Shown here piece by piece: positions 16,551 through 26,500 of a DNA stretch of 39,549 bases (position 1 is its first letter; the number at the start of each line of letters is the position of its first letter). The stretch covers positions 1-39,549 of the forward strand of contig JACQZR010000040.1 in assembly GCA_016213775.1 (NCBI GenBank). The letters are read 5' to 3'. The position numbers and the translations under genes are program-made. The stretch is from Acidobacteriota bacterium. GTDB taxonomy: Bacteria > Acidobacteriota > Terriglobia > Bryobacterales > Bryobacteraceae. A model generated the notes under the pieces. The model ran no database searches, was not told the DNA's origin, and saw only the letters and a list, made by a program, of their open reading frames with translations.

Positions 16551-17319
16551 CGAGTTCCTCCTGAATCGGAAATACACCACTTACCGCGTCTGCGCGCCAC
16601 GGCCCAAGCAGGTACCTGCCGCCGCCATCCATGCGCTCAAACCCGACCGCGGCCAATCCTCGTTCCAGACAAGCCTCGAATTGTCTGGCTACCGACTCCT
16701 GGATCTCGATCGCCTGCCCAGGCTGTTGCCGCCGCACGATCCCGATGTCGGCCGGAACTTCGATGCAAGCTTCCACCAGGTCCTCGCGGCAATCTCCCCC
16801 GTGGACGATCGACTCCGTTCGGGCGAGATCCAGATGCCATTCCGCGATGCAGCGGTGCGTGGGCATGCCCCTATGGAGCTCGCTGGTGGTCACACCATAA
16901 TGGTTTCTCACAAACCTGCGCACGATCGCACCAAGCCGCTCGATGTTGAGGAAGGCGTTTCTGAGCTCAAGAGGATCGAAGGTCCACTCAATGAGTTTGA
17001 TGCCGCGGCGCAGCGCGTCCGATCTTTGGGCAAGTTTCAGTTGTCTGCCGATCCCGTGGTCACGGTATGCCGGGAGCACCGCCAGCATCTGGCTGTGCAG
17101 GTAGCTCGACCCGTCGGGATGAAAACCCGGGTGCGCCAGGCAGAATCCGACCAGGCGCCCCGAGTCGAAGGCGCCCAGCACTTGTCCTCCGGTCCTATGG
17201 GCGATAAGAAACGAGCGCGAAGGCAGTAGTTCCAGATCGGCAGACCCCCAGACCTCGCGCTGGAGCCCTACTACATCCTCATACTCGGCAAATGTAGTCA
17301 AGTGCTGTATTTCAATCAT
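16537..17319 (-). CDS. GNAT superfamily N-acyltransferase (COG3375-like)
   Basis: A 260-residue cytoplasmic acyltransferase. The acyl-CoA binding motif A is AYRDHGIGRQLKLAQR (residues 84-99), preceded by strand YLHSQMLAVLP and followed by IKLIEWTFDPLELRNAFLNI, an arrangement I associate with the COG3375 group. Some relatives, as I recall, acylate amino acids in racemisation pathways, but no racemase lies here and the acceptor is unknown. I used ATG 17319, which begins the conserved MIEIQHL strand; upstream in-frame codons give a low-complexity extension. It starts 19 bp after the receptor stop and overlaps the transglutaminase gene, so it is in the operon. It is the only cytoplasmic enzyme in this operon. 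Confidence 0.85.
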   Translation of the reverse strand: MIEIQHLTTFAEYEDVVGLQREVWGSADLELLPSRSFLIAHRTGGQVLGAFDSGRLVGFCLAHPGFHPDGSSYLHSQMLAVLPAYRDHGIGRQLKLAQRSDALRRGIKLIEWTFDPLELRNAFLNIERLGAIVRRFVRNHYGVTTSELHRGMPTHRCIAEWHLDLARTESIVHGGDCREDLVEACIEVPADIGIVRRQQPGQAIEIQESVARQFEACLERGLAAVGFERMDGGGRYLLGPWRADAVSGVFPIQEELGALR

Positions 17320-17338
17320 GAGATCCGCCTGACCCGAG

Positions 17339-20300
17339 CTAGAAGTCCAACCGCAGACCCATGCGCAGTGCTCGCGCACCGGCGTAGTCACGCGCGTTCG
17401 CCCCTCCCGCCGCGGTGATGCGTCCGAAGCTGCCGGCAGTGTCCATCCGGGTGCCCGGATCGGCCCAATTCGGATGGTTCAACGCGTTGTTGGCTACCAC
17501 CTCCCATCGCAACCAGGACTTCTCGGCGATGCGGAACGTCTTGAACAGGCCCGCCCCCAAGGTGGCCAGACCCGGACCCTCCACCGTGCCGCGTCCACAG
17601 GTGCCATAGCGTCCCGATCCTGCCGGAATGCTCGTGAACGCCCCGGTGTTGAAGTAGCGATCCAGGGTGCGCTCCCCCTCCGGCAGGTTGGCGTCGATCG
17701 AGCAATCCGGCCGCCCGACCACGAACGCCGGCGTCGTGCTCGAGGTAAACGCAGTTCCGGTGGTATCCCGAACGCGGTCCTGGATGGTCATGTGACGGCC
17801 CGTCTGGAGGATCCCGATCCCGCTGATCGCCCACCCGCCCACCACCAGGTCGGCCACTTTCGGCACACTCGCCCCGAACTTCTTTCCTCGTCCGAAGGGC
17901 AGCTCATAGATGAAGTTGCTGACATAGCGCAGATTGGGGAGTGAATAGTCCGGTCCCTTCTCGCGAGCCCGGTCGAAGGCGTTCTCGGGCGTGTAGCGGT
18001 CGCCGAGATCCCGCGCCCAGGTCAGCGCGCCCTGGAACAACAACCCGTTGGCCATCTTTCGCTTCGCCTCCAGCATCAGAGCGTGATACTGATGGTTAGC
18101 CCCGTTGACGCTGGAGTTGATGCCGGGGTATTTCGGGAACGGACGAGTCTTGTCCATGTACAGCCGCGTGTCCGGCACCGGCTGGTTGAGGTTGAACGTG
18201 TAAAGCATCTGGCGGGTGTTTGTGCCGATGTAGCTGGCGCGGAAGCCGGTCTTCCAACGCTCATGTTCGACGGTGAGGTTCCACTGCTGGCTATACGGGA
18301 TTGCCTGATTCGGGTCGGTCGCTCCGGGCAGACTGACCGTCGAGGGCCCGCCGGTGCCGGTGGAGGGAAAAACCTGCGGGAACACCAGCGTCGGAGTCGG
18401 GCGCGTGTTGGTGTAGCTGGGTTCCGAAATCTGGAACGGAACACCCCCGGTAGTGGGCCGTGTCGGAACGACGTCGAAGAAGATGCCGTAGCCGGCGCGC
18501 ACAACCGTGGTTGGCTCGGAGAACGGCCGCCACGCGACACCCGTCCTGATCGCGAAGTTGTTTTTGTCGGTCCGGATCAGACCCTGTGACAACCCCGCCT
18601 GCGACGCCTTCACCACCTCGGCATACCCCACTGGCATCAGCGGGCTGACTGACCCGAAGGCGGCATCCGGCACCACGATCCTTCCCGTGGCCGGATCAAA
18701 CAGTGAGAAATCGTTGTCCCTCGCGTGGAACGAGGGTGCCACGTCGTAGCGAAGCCCGAGATTCAAGGTCACCTTCCGGCTGATCTTATAATCGTCCTGC
18801 GCGTACAGGCTCACCGCCCACCGGTTCACGAATTGCCGCTGCTCTCCGAAAGAGCGGGAGGCTCCGTCCGGCACCCCGAGCAGAAAGTCCGCGTAGGCGT
18901 GCTTCGAGTAGGTTGAACTGAATGTCACGCACCCGAAGATACACGAGCCCGCAGTCGCGTTGTCGAGCCTGGCATAGAGATACGTGCCGCCGGCCTTCAA
19001 GTTATGCTTTCCGCGGAACCAACTGAGACTGTCGTAGTAGGTGAAGACGCGGTTCTCGTAGCCGGGATTCGCACGGTCGGACTGCGTGATTCCCGCGATC
19101 GGGACGCCAGAGAAACTCACCTTGAAGACTCCGCCGTAGTTGGGGTCCGTCGGAAGGTTCGGCGCCAGCCCTTGCAGCCCAAGGTCGGCCACAAGCGGGG
19201 GCCCCATCACAGGGCCCTGGTGCGGCAACGTGTTCTGCAGGTAAGTGAATTGCGCTTCATGGACAACGGCGGGCGTCAACGTTCGCGACCAGGTACCCGT
19301 CAGGCTGTGGATGGTACGGAGTGAGTCCGTCGGTCCGAATGTCGGGAGGCTGCTCTCCCAGTCGGTCTCTCGCTGGCTGTAGTAGACATAGCGTCCCGAA
19401 ACATCATCCTTGCCTGTGACGCGATGGCTCATCCGGCCCACCAGGTAGTGTGGCGTCGAGGGTGGCCGGTCCACAGTTTGCCGGAAGTTGTTTTGTGCGA
19501 ACGTAGCCGCATCTCCGTAGTTCGGCAAGGGGTAAAATCGTTCCTGCAGCTTCTTCGACACGGAACTGATCCTGGTCGCGGGAATCCGGTTGTTGGGGAT
19601 CGGTTGGCCCGTGAACGGGTCGAGCAACGCTGTTGTCACGTCGGAGAAGTCGCCGTTGCGCCAAGCCGAAAGGGGGACCGTCGGCGACAGGTTTGTCGTC
19701 AGCTTGTTCTGCCGTTGCGTCTCGTAGGAGAGGAAGAAAAACGTCCGGTCTCTTCCTTTGTACAGGCCAGGCAGGATCACCGGCCCGCCAAGGCTCCCGC
19801 CCGGTTCATGTTGAATCGTACCCGAGCGCTGCGTCGCGAATGGCGCGATTGCCCGGAACGAGGGGGTCTGATAGTAGTCGAAGATTCCCCCGCGGAATTG
19901 GTTGGTTCCGGCTTTCGAGATGACGGAGATCCTGGCCAGTTCCCGGAACTCGGCGCTGTTGTTTGCGATGTCCACCTTCACCTCGTCATACGACTCGATG
20001 AAATTGCCCATCGGCCCCATACTGCTGCCGACGCCGTCCTCGGTAGTGGACCCGTCCACCAGGATGTTGATCTGGTTGGGTTGGCTCCCGGCATAGCTGG
20101 TCCCTCCGCTATTACCGTCCTTGGCTGTCCGCGTCATCCCACCGGCAAACATCAGAGTCTGGGCCCACAAGCCGCGACTCGGGATGGGCATCATCCGCAT
20201 CTGATCCCCGGAGCGGGCATCTCCGATGCGGGCGGTTTCGGTCTCAATCAGGCCGCCTCCTCCCGCCGTCACCTCGATCGATGTCGTGGTGGTCCCGATT

Positions 20301-20638
20301 TCCAGTTTCAAGTCGACCCGGCGGACGTCATTCGACACCAGTGCGACGTCCTTGACGTCCAGACGTTGGAACCCGCTTGCTTCCGCGCTCACCACGTAGG
20401 TGCCGCGCGCCAGACGCTCGATCTGGTAGTTGCCGAGCTCGTTGGAAGTCGACTGATAGGTCAGGTTCGTCTCCATGCACCTGGCTGTCACCTTGGCCCC
20501 CGGCACCACCGCGCCGTTGGGGTCAGTGGCTGTTCCGACGAGAGTCGAGGATGTTGTTTGTCCTTCGCACCGGTTGGCCGCAGCCAGAATCATCAGGACA
20601 ACGGTTGTCAATGTCCAAAAAAGACGCGTAATGGTCAT
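17339..20638 (-). CDS. TonB-dependent receptor, Oar-like, with carboxypeptidase-regulatory-like domain
   Basis: A 1099-residue outer-membrane receptor. The signal segment (LFWTLTTVVLMILAAANRCEG) is followed by a carboxypeptidase-regulatory-like domain (STLVGTATDPNGAVVPGAKV to about residue 115). A plug (INILVDGSTTEDGVGSSMG, ELARISVISKAGTNQFRGGI) and a beta-barrel ending in ALRMGLRLDF complete it. The ATG at 20638 gives a clean signal peptide and has AAGGGAAA upstream; the open frame extends further but without signal-peptide logic. It opens the - strand operon with GNAT, transglutaminase, beta-helix and trimodular hydrolase genes, and diverges from the winged-helix/TPR regulator. It probably imports the product released by the exported enzymes; the ligand is unknown. 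Confidence 0.93.
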   Translation of the reverse strand: MTITRLFWTLTTVVLMILAAANRCEGQTTSSTLVGTATDPNGAVVPGAKVTARCMETNLTYQSTSNELGNYQIERLARGTYVVSAEASGFQRLDVKDVALVSNDVRRVDLKLEIGTTTTSIEVTAGGGGLIETETARIGDARSGDQMRMMPIPSRGLWAQTLMFAGGMTRTAKDGNSGGTSYAGSQPNQINILVDGSTTEDGVGSSMGPMGNFIESYDEVKVDIANNSAEFRELARISVISKAGTNQFRGGIFDYYQTPSFRAIAPFATQRSGTIQHEPGGSLGGPVILPGLYKGRDRTFFFLSYETQRQNKLTTNLSPTVPLSAWRNGDFSDVTTALLDPFTGQPIPNNRIPATRISSVSKKLQERFYPLPNYGDAATFAQNNFRQTVDRPPSTPHYLVGRMSHRVTGKDDVSGRYVYYSQRETDWESSLPTFGPTDSLRTIHSLTGTWSRTLTPAVVHEAQFTYLQNTLPHQGPVMGPPLVADLGLQGLAPNLPTDPNYGGVFKVSFSGVPIAGITQSDRANPGYENRVFTYYDSLSWFRGKHNLKAGGTYLYARLDNATAGSCIFGCVTFSSTYSKHAYADFLLGVPDGASRSFGEQRQFVNRWAVSLYAQDDYKISRKVTLNLGLRYDVAPSFHARDNDFSLFDPATGRIVVPDAAFGSVSPLMPVGYAEVVKASQAGLSQGLIRTDKNNFAIRTGVAWRPFSEPTTVVRAGYGIFFDVVPTRPTTGGVPFQISEPSYTNTRPTPTLVFPQVFPSTGTGGPSTVSLPGATDPNQAIPYSQQWNLTVEHERWKTGFRASYIGTNTRQMLYTFNLNQPVPDTRLYMDKTRPFPKYPGINSSVNGANHQYHALMLEAKRKMANGLLFQGALTWARDLGDRYTPENAFDRAREKGPDYSLPNLRYVSNFIYELPFGRGKKFGASVPKVADLVVGGWAISGIGILQTGRHMTIQDRVRDTTGTAFTSSTTPAFVVGRPDCSIDANLPEGERTLDRYFNTGAFTSIPAGSGRYGTCGRGTVEGPGLATLGAGLFKTFRIAEKSWLRWEVVANNALNHPNWADPGTRMDTAGSFGRITAAGGANARDYAGARALRMGLRLDF

Positions 20639-20693
20639 GGATTTCCCTTTCCCTTCGTGATCGCACTTGCACCGCTCCAAGCGCGCCGCCAGA

Positions 20694-20711
20694 CCGTTCC
20701 GTACGGAGCGG
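20694..20711. promoter_or_regulatory. 18-bp palindrome upstream of the receptor operon
   Basis: CCGTTCCGTACGGAGCGG is symmetric except for one pair, with a perfect TCCGTACGGA centre. It lies 56 bases upstream of the receptor start in the divergent promoter region, a sensible place for an operator. The binding protein is unknown. Confidence 0.5.
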
Positions 20712-20814
20712 AGGCAAGAGCGCGCTATGCTATACTCCGGCATAAGCCGCGGTAGTATGTCGAACAGGAGCTACAGGAGAAGTATGCACCCCAACCCGGC
20801 TGGGGGTCTTCAGG

Positions 20815-20843
20815 TGAGAATCAATCTTTCTCACTTTTTCTCA
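20815..20843. promoter_or_regulatory. TTCTCA repeats: candidate winged-helix operator
   Basis: TGAGAA at 20815-20820 is inverted relative to two direct copies of TTCTCA at 20828-20833 and 20838-20843. The direct copies are exactly 10 bp apart, and the last ends 7 bases before the regulator's ATG. OmpR/PhoB-type winged-helix domains typically bind hexamer-like direct repeats spaced one helical turn apart, so autoregulation is plausible. Confidence 0.55.
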
Positions 20844-20850
20844 AGGCGTC

Positions 20851-22614
20851 ATGACTGACCCTGTCCAGCAGTTCGAGTTTGACAACTATCGGGTCGACGC
20901 CGCAAGGCGCCTTCTTTTTCGCGACGGTGCACCCGTTCCGCTACCTCCGAAGGTCTTCGATCTTCTCCTCTACCTCCTGCAACACTCCGATTGTGTGGTC
21001 AGAAAATCGGAGTTGATGGGCGCTCTCTGGCCCGACACCGCGGTCGAGGACTCCAACCTCACGCAAAGCGTCTTTCTCCTCCGGAAGGGGTTGCGCGAAG
21101 GGCCGCGCGACCATCGCTATCTGGTGACCGTACCGGGCAGGGGCTATCGGTTTGTCGCCGAGGTTCGGGAGCAATCGGGTTCGCATGGGACTGTCGCCCG
21201 TCACTTCTCCAACGACCGGCATATTGGCCCCGGTAGGATCGGTTCCATCGTGGTGCTCCCCTTTCGAGGTCTCAACCTCCAAGCCCACGACGAATACCTC
21301 GGCCTCGGCATAGCCGACAACCTCACCGCCATGCTGGGCGGAATTCCTCAGTTCGAGGTGCGGCCCTCGGACGCGCTGTTCAGGTATGATGAAACCGTAT
21401 TTGAGCCCCTCCGGGCCGGGCGCGAACTCGGAGTCGATTTCCTGGTCCATGGCACGTTGCAGCGAAGCGGGGACCGGCTTCGAATCATCGTCCACTTCCT
21501 GGCCGTGAAGGAAGCGAGACTGCTATGGGCCGAAACACTGGAGGAGAAGGCCACCGAAATATTTGTTCTCCAGGATGCGGTCACGCAACGGGTGGGACAA
21601 GCCCTGGCCCTTAAGTTCAATCTCGAAGGCACCGTCCCTGTCCCGGAGCGCCGCACCGATTCCACCGACGCCTATCAGGCGTACTTGAAAGGGCACTTCT
21701 TCTGGTGCAAGCGGACTCCCGGCGGATACAACAAAGCCATCCAGTGCTTTCGCCAGGCGTGTTCCAGAGATCCAGACTTTGTCGAAGCCAAGGCCGGCTT
21801 GGCCTACTGCTACAACACCCTCGCTGCTTACAACGTGATTCCCCCGCTGCAGGCTTGGCCGGTGGCCAAAGCTTTTGCCAGAGAGTGCCTGCAGTCAGGC
21901 GCCCATCTCGCTCAGGCGCACGTCTCGATAGTCCCTTCGTGCATGGCCTTCGACCGGGACTGGCCCACCGCCGAACAGCACTGCCGCAAAGCCCTCGAAC
22001 TGAACCCTCGCTATCCAACCGCTTACGACATCTATGCCGAGTATCTGGCGTCTCAAGGGAGTCTGGATCTGGCGATCGAAGCCATCCGGCGCGCACAAGA
22101 ACTGGATCCGCTCTCTCTGTTCGTGAATCGGGATGTCGGCGTGATGTTGTACTTGGCGCGACGCTATTCCGAGGCCATCGAGCAATTGCAGGACACGCTC
22201 GAGCTGGATCCGGAGTTTGGTCTGGCTCATGAGTCTTTGGGATGGGCACTGGAAAGAGTTGGCCGGACTGACGAGGCGGTTTTCCACTTTCGTAAGGCAG
22301 TCCAACTGTCCGGCGGCACCAGTGAGGCGCTGGCGGAAATCGGCTTCGCCTACGGCGCTTCGCGACAGGAAGACCAGGCGCGATCAATACTCGAAGAGCT
22401 GTCGGCGCCGGCGCGGAACAGCTACGTCTCCCCGTTCGATATGGCACTGGTGCACGCCGGACTCGGCGAGAATGACCAGACACTGCATTGGCTCGAGCAA
22501 GCCTTCGAACACCGCACCTGGCGGTTGATCTACCTCAAGACCGATCCCCACTTCGACCCTCTGCGCTCCAGCGCCAGGTTCGACGCATTGCTTCACCGCT
22601 CAGGACTCGGCTAG
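20851..22614 (+). CDS. Winged-helix (OmpR/CadC-type) regulator with TolB-like and TPR domains
   Basis: A 587-residue protein. Residues 5-105 form a Trans_reg_C winged helix (FEFDNYRVDAARRLLFRDG, LPPKVFDLLLYLLQHSD, KSELMGALWPDTAVEDSNL, HRYLVTVPGRGYRFVAEV). Residues about 128-245 are the TolB-like or adenylate-cyclase-associated segment (SIVVLPFRGL, LGLGIADNLTAML, VDFLVHGTLQRSGDRLRI). Residues 258-580 carry TPR units (NKAIQCFRQACSRDPDFVEA, TAEQHCRKALELNPRYPTAY, SEAIEQLQDTLELDPEFGLA, DEAVFHFRKAVQLSGG). There is no transmembrane segment, unlike CadC, so it is probably cytoplasmic. AAGG precedes the ATG. It diverges from the receptor operon by 212 bp and probably controls it; its signal is unknown. 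Confidence 0.92.
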   Translation: MTDPVQQFEFDNYRVDAARRLLFRDGAPVPLPPKVFDLLLYLLQHSDCVVRKSELMGALWPDTAVEDSNLTQSVFLLRKGLREGPRDHRYLVTVPGRGYRFVAEVREQSGSHGTVARHFSNDRHIGPGRIGSIVVLPFRGLNLQAHDEYLGLGIADNLTAMLGGIPQFEVRPSDALFRYDETVFEPLRAGRELGVDFLVHGTLQRSGDRLRIIVHFLAVKEARLLWAETLEEKATEIFVLQDAVTQRVGQALALKFNLEGTVPVPERRTDSTDAYQAYLKGHFFWCKRTPGGYNKAIQCFRQACSRDPDFVEAKAGLAYCYNTLAAYNVIPPLQAWPVAKAFARECLQSGAHLAQAHVSIVPSCMAFDRDWPTAEQHCRKALELNPRYPTAYDIYAEYLASQGSLDLAIEAIRRAQELDPLSLFVNRDVGVMLYLARRYSEAIEQLQDTLELDPEFGLAHESLGWALERVGRTDEAVFHFRKAVQLSGGTSEALAEIGFAYGASRQEDQARSILEELSAPARNSYVSPFDMALVHAGLGENDQTLHWLEQAFEHRTWRLIYLKTDPHFDPLRSSARFDALLHRSGLG

Positions 22615-22651
22615 GCATCCCGAGACCCCGCCCCGCAGAAAATTCTGGTGC

Positions 22652-22669
22652 GCAAGAAAAAACTCTTGC
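22652..22669. promoter_or_regulatory. Inverted repeat overlapping the IclR-gene -35 region
   Basis: GCAAGA and TCTTGC are exact inverted copies separated by six A/C-rich bases. The right arm overlaps the -35 hexamer proposed at 22666. IclR proteins bind short palindromes at or near their own promoter, so this is a candidate autoregulatory operator. Confidence 0.5.
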
Positions 22670-22694
22670 TTAGACTACCGAATCCATATATGAT
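22666..22694 (+). promoter_or_regulatory. Promoter of the IclR-led catabolic operon
   Basis: TTGCTT (22666-22671) and TATGAT (22689-22694, five of six to the consensus -10) are separated by 17 bases. Transcription would start near 22701, leaving only about 7 bases before the ATG at 22709. That agrees with the lack of a Shine-Dalgarno site: a nearly leaderless mRNA. Confidence 0.6.
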
Positions 22695-22708
22695 TGGTCT
22701 ATTCTGAT

Positions 22709-23548
22709 ATGCAGAATGAGTTCCGCACAGCAGAACATCGCGACCCTTACATCGACGTCGTCGGCAGGGTACTCAAGGTCGCCGAGGCCCTCGCCTCGGA
22801 GCCGGATGGCCTCACCCTCAACGAGCTCGCCCGGCGCACGGGCTACGTCAAGAGCTCCGTCCACAGAATTCTGTACAGTCTCAAGCGGCACGGCTACGTC
22901 GAGCAGGACGGCTCACGCGGGGCGTACAAACTCGGAATACAATTCGCGGTGCTCGCAAGGGGCGTCAAGCACAGTCTGCTCGAACTGGCCAGGCCGCTCC
23001 TGCGAGAGCTGCTGGAGAGATTCGACGAGACCGTATACCTTGCTGTTCTACGTGACAACGCGGCCCTCTTTCTGGATGTCCAGGAAACGCGGCGTGACCT
23101 ACGGCTGGTGGGGCCGCTCGACGCCCAGGTTCACTTTCACGCCACCGCCGCCGGCAAGGCAATCGCGGCATTTCTGCCGGCGGAACGCGCGCACTCGCTG
23201 CTCAACGGAGAACCGCTCAAGCAGCTCACCGCGCGCACCAACGTTGACCCGGTCGAAGTGCGCCGTGATTGGGCGAAAGTGATGCGCGCGGGGTATGCCA
23301 CGAACACGGAGGAGACCATCCTTGGGGCCATCTTCCTGGGTGCGCCCGTGTTCGATTCTCGCCGCATGGCCTGTGCCAGCATCAGCATCGGTGTGCCGAA
23401 GGCGCGCTATAGCGCCGAGTTGGGCCGTGAAATGGCCGGGGCATTAATGGAAGCGTGCGGGCGGCTTTCCCAGTCGTTGGGAAGGACAGGCTACACGCAT
23501 GAATCACAACTGGTGGAATCTCAACCCGTACAAGGGAGGTTGCTATGA
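22709..23548 (+). CDS. IclR family transcriptional regulator
   Basis: A 279-residue protein. Residues about 12-80 form the IclR winged helix (VVGRVLKVAEALASEPDG, LTLNELARRTGYVKSSVHRIL, LKRHGYVEQDGSRGAYKLG). Residues 90-265 form the effector domain (ETVYLAVLRDNAALFLDVQE, VHFHATAAGKAIAAFLP, AGYATNTEETILGAIFLGAPVF). Family members bind small organic acids or sugars and often control aromatic or sugar-acid catabolism. A TTG start at 22694 is possible, but the ATG at 22709 fits the promoter just upstream. The stop overlaps the next start as ATGA. A regulator that is the first gene of the operon it probably controls suggests feedback control by the imported substrate. Confidence 0.92.
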   Translation: MQNEFRTAEHRDPYIDVVGRVLKVAEALASEPDGLTLNELARRTGYVKSSVHRILYSLKRHGYVEQDGSRGAYKLGIQFAVLARGVKHSLLELARPLLRELLERFDETVYLAVLRDNAALFLDVQETRRDLRLVGPLDAQVHFHATAAGKAIAAFLPAERAHSLLNGEPLKQLTARTNVDPVEVRRDWAKVMRAGYATNTEETILGAIFLGAPVFDSRRMACASISIGVPKARYSAELGREMAGALMEACGRLSQSLGRTGYTHESQLVESQPVQGRLL

Positions 23549-26500
23549 GGAACGACGCTCTCCGACAAATACCAATCGCCGTATTGGTCCTTTTACTTCT
23601 TGTTGCCGCCATGCAGGCGCAGGTGACAACGCAGAATATTGTAGGTGTGGTAACGGATAACAGCGGCGCGGCGATACCGGGCGCGCAGGTGGTCTGCACC
23701 AATAACGAAACCAATCTGGTGCGTTCCGCGGTTTCCGATGAAGCCGGTAACTACGCGCTCCGATTGCTGCCCACAGGCACCTATCGGGTCGAGATCACAG
23801 CCGGGACATTCAAGAAGTATGTCCAGACCGGCGTGGCGCTGGAGATCAACCGCACGGCGCGAGTCAATGCGGTGCTGGAAATCGGCATGGTAACCGAGTC
23901 GGTGACCGTGTCCTCGGATGCTCCGTTGGTCAACACGGCGGATGCAGCCATCGGCCGCACCGTGGGGAACGCGGAGATTGCCAATCTGCCGCTGGTCAAC
24001 CGCGACGTGTACGCGTTGTTGAGCCTTACTCCGGGTGTGGAGTCGTCTGAAAACGGCAACGCCTTCGGCTTCCCGGAGCAGCGTACGAGCATCAACGGCA
24101 GTTCCTACCAGGGCACGGGCACCGTGAACTACTTCCTCGACGGAGGCAATAACACCACCGGCTTGCGAGGGACAGGGAACATGGCGCCGAATCCGGACGC
24201 GGTGCAGGAGTTCCGCGTTGTCACCAACAGTTACGGGGCCGAGTTCGGACGTTTTGCCGGCGGCGTGGTGGATGTCATTACGCGCTCCGGAAGCAACGCC
24301 CTCCATGGATCGTTGTTCGAGTTTCTTCGCAATGATGCATTGAACGCGAATACCTGGGGTGCGTTGTCGAAGCCGCCGCTGCGAAGAAACCAGTTTGGAG
24401 GGTCGCTGGGCGGACCAATCCGCAAAGATCGAACATTCTTCTTTGCCAGCTACCAGGGCCTGCGGCAACGCGAGCAGCAGTTCCGCAACAGCGCCATCGT
24501 TCCGACTGAGCTCGAGCGGCGCGGCGATTTCTCCGCGTCTCGGATCAAGCCAAACGATCCGCTGACGCGGCAGCCGTTCGCGGGCGGGATCATTCCCGCA
24601 ACGCGCTTCGATCCAACCGCGAAGAACATCCTCGATCAGAACATCCCGCTCGCCAACCTGCCCGGCAGCTTCCATCAGGTGATCCAGGGCCAGCCCAGCA
24701 ATTCCGATGAATTCTCATTGAAAGGCGACCATACCTTGGGGCGCGGCCACCAGTTGACCGGCAGCTATTTTCTGCAAAAGGGCGAGAACATCGAATCGCT
24801 GGCCGGCAACCTCGCCTGGTCACAACGGTTGTTCTCGTGGAGACAGCAGAACTTCAATGCCAGCGACACGTGGGTCATCAATCCCGGAACCATCAACCAG
24901 TTGCGGCTGACCTATGTAAGGAACTTCGGCGGACGTTTGAACATTCCGGAGAAGACGCTTGCCGACTACGGTTCCACGTTCCGCGTGCAAGGCCAGCCTT
25001 CGCTGCCGCAGGTATCGGTGAGCGGCTTCTTCACTCTGGGACAGGGGATTGCCGGTCCCGCGGCGGGCAGCAACTACTATGGCCTGCGAGACATTTTGAA
25101 CATCACTCGTGGAAAGCATTCCATAAAACTGGGCGGCGAGATGTCGCTCGAAAAGTTCGTCCACGACACCACTCTGAACAACTACGGCACGTTTTCATTT
25201 GACGGTTCCATCAGCGGCAGCGGCCTGACGGACTTTGTGCTCGGCCGCCCGCGCACGATGAACCAGGACGTTCCCATCACCAAGATCGACAACGGATGGT
25301 TTTATGGCCTCTTTGTTCAGGATGACTGGCGGATCCACCGGCGGCTCACCTTGAACCTCGGCCTCCGCTATGATCTCCAGCCCCCGTTCACCGATCCTCA
25401 TGACCGCAAGCTGACGTTTGTTCCTGGTCAGCGTTCGCAGATCGTGCCGGCGGCGCCATTGGGACTTCTCTATCCTGGCGATGCCGGGATCGGGCGCGGC
25501 ATCATCCGTGCGGATAAAAACAATTTCGCGCCGCGGCTTGGCTTGGCTTGGGATCCATTCGGTGACGGCAAGACGTCCGTGCGCTCCGCATTCGGTTTGT
25601 TCTACGGTGGCATCTCGGGCAACGAGTGGAACACGACGGCGGACAACCAGCCGTTCACCATCCGCCAGCAGTTCAACACCGTTCGGTCGTTCACTGATGT
25701 CTACGGCGATTTGCCTGGCGGCTCACCGTTCCCTTACAACTACTCGCCGGCGAATCCCCGGTTCATTTCACCGGCTGCGGTCTCGGGGCCGAGCCTCGAT
25801 TTCCGCTGGCCCTACAGCTACCAGATAAATTTCTCCGTGCAGCGGCAGGTGATGAAGGATCTGAGTATCGAGACCGCGTATGTGAGCTCGCTCGCCCACA
25901 AACTGCCGTTCGCACGCGATCTGAACTACCCGGTTTACGGAACAGGAGCAACGGCCGGGAACGTCAACTCGCGCCGGCCGTATCTTCCGGGGACACTGTC
26001 CACCATCAATCAGCTTTCTTCCATCATGAACACCGCGTATCACGGTTTGCAGGTTTCGGTCGACAAACGCATGTCGCGCGGAGTGCAGTTCAAGGGATAC
26101 TACACCTTCAGCAAGAGCCTCGAGGGTGCACGCATGCAGAACGACACCACCAACGGCGGCGCACAGAACATGAACAACCTGTCCGCGGAGCGTGGACGCA
26201 CGGACAACGACCGGCGGCACAACTTTGTCGGCTCCTTGATCTGGCAGCTTCAGTATTTCCAGGCTCCGGTGGTACGGCAGGCGCTCAACGGCTGGACGCT
26301 GTCGAGCATCATCACCCTACGCAGCGGCGCGCCGTTCACGGTCACCAGCGGGCGCGACAACAACCTCGACGGAACCAACAACGACCGCGCGAATCTGGTA
26401 GGCGATCCTTTTCTCGACCCGAACCGCTCGCGATCGCAGGCGGCGAGCGCCTGGTTCAATACGGCTGCATTCGTGGCCAATGCAGTGGGGACCGATGGAA

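Noticed and set aside
19424-20755. A 443-codon + strand frame opposite the second receptor gene
   Set aside because: Antisense shadow; no recognisable motif, and the opposite strand has a complete signal peptide, plug and barrel.
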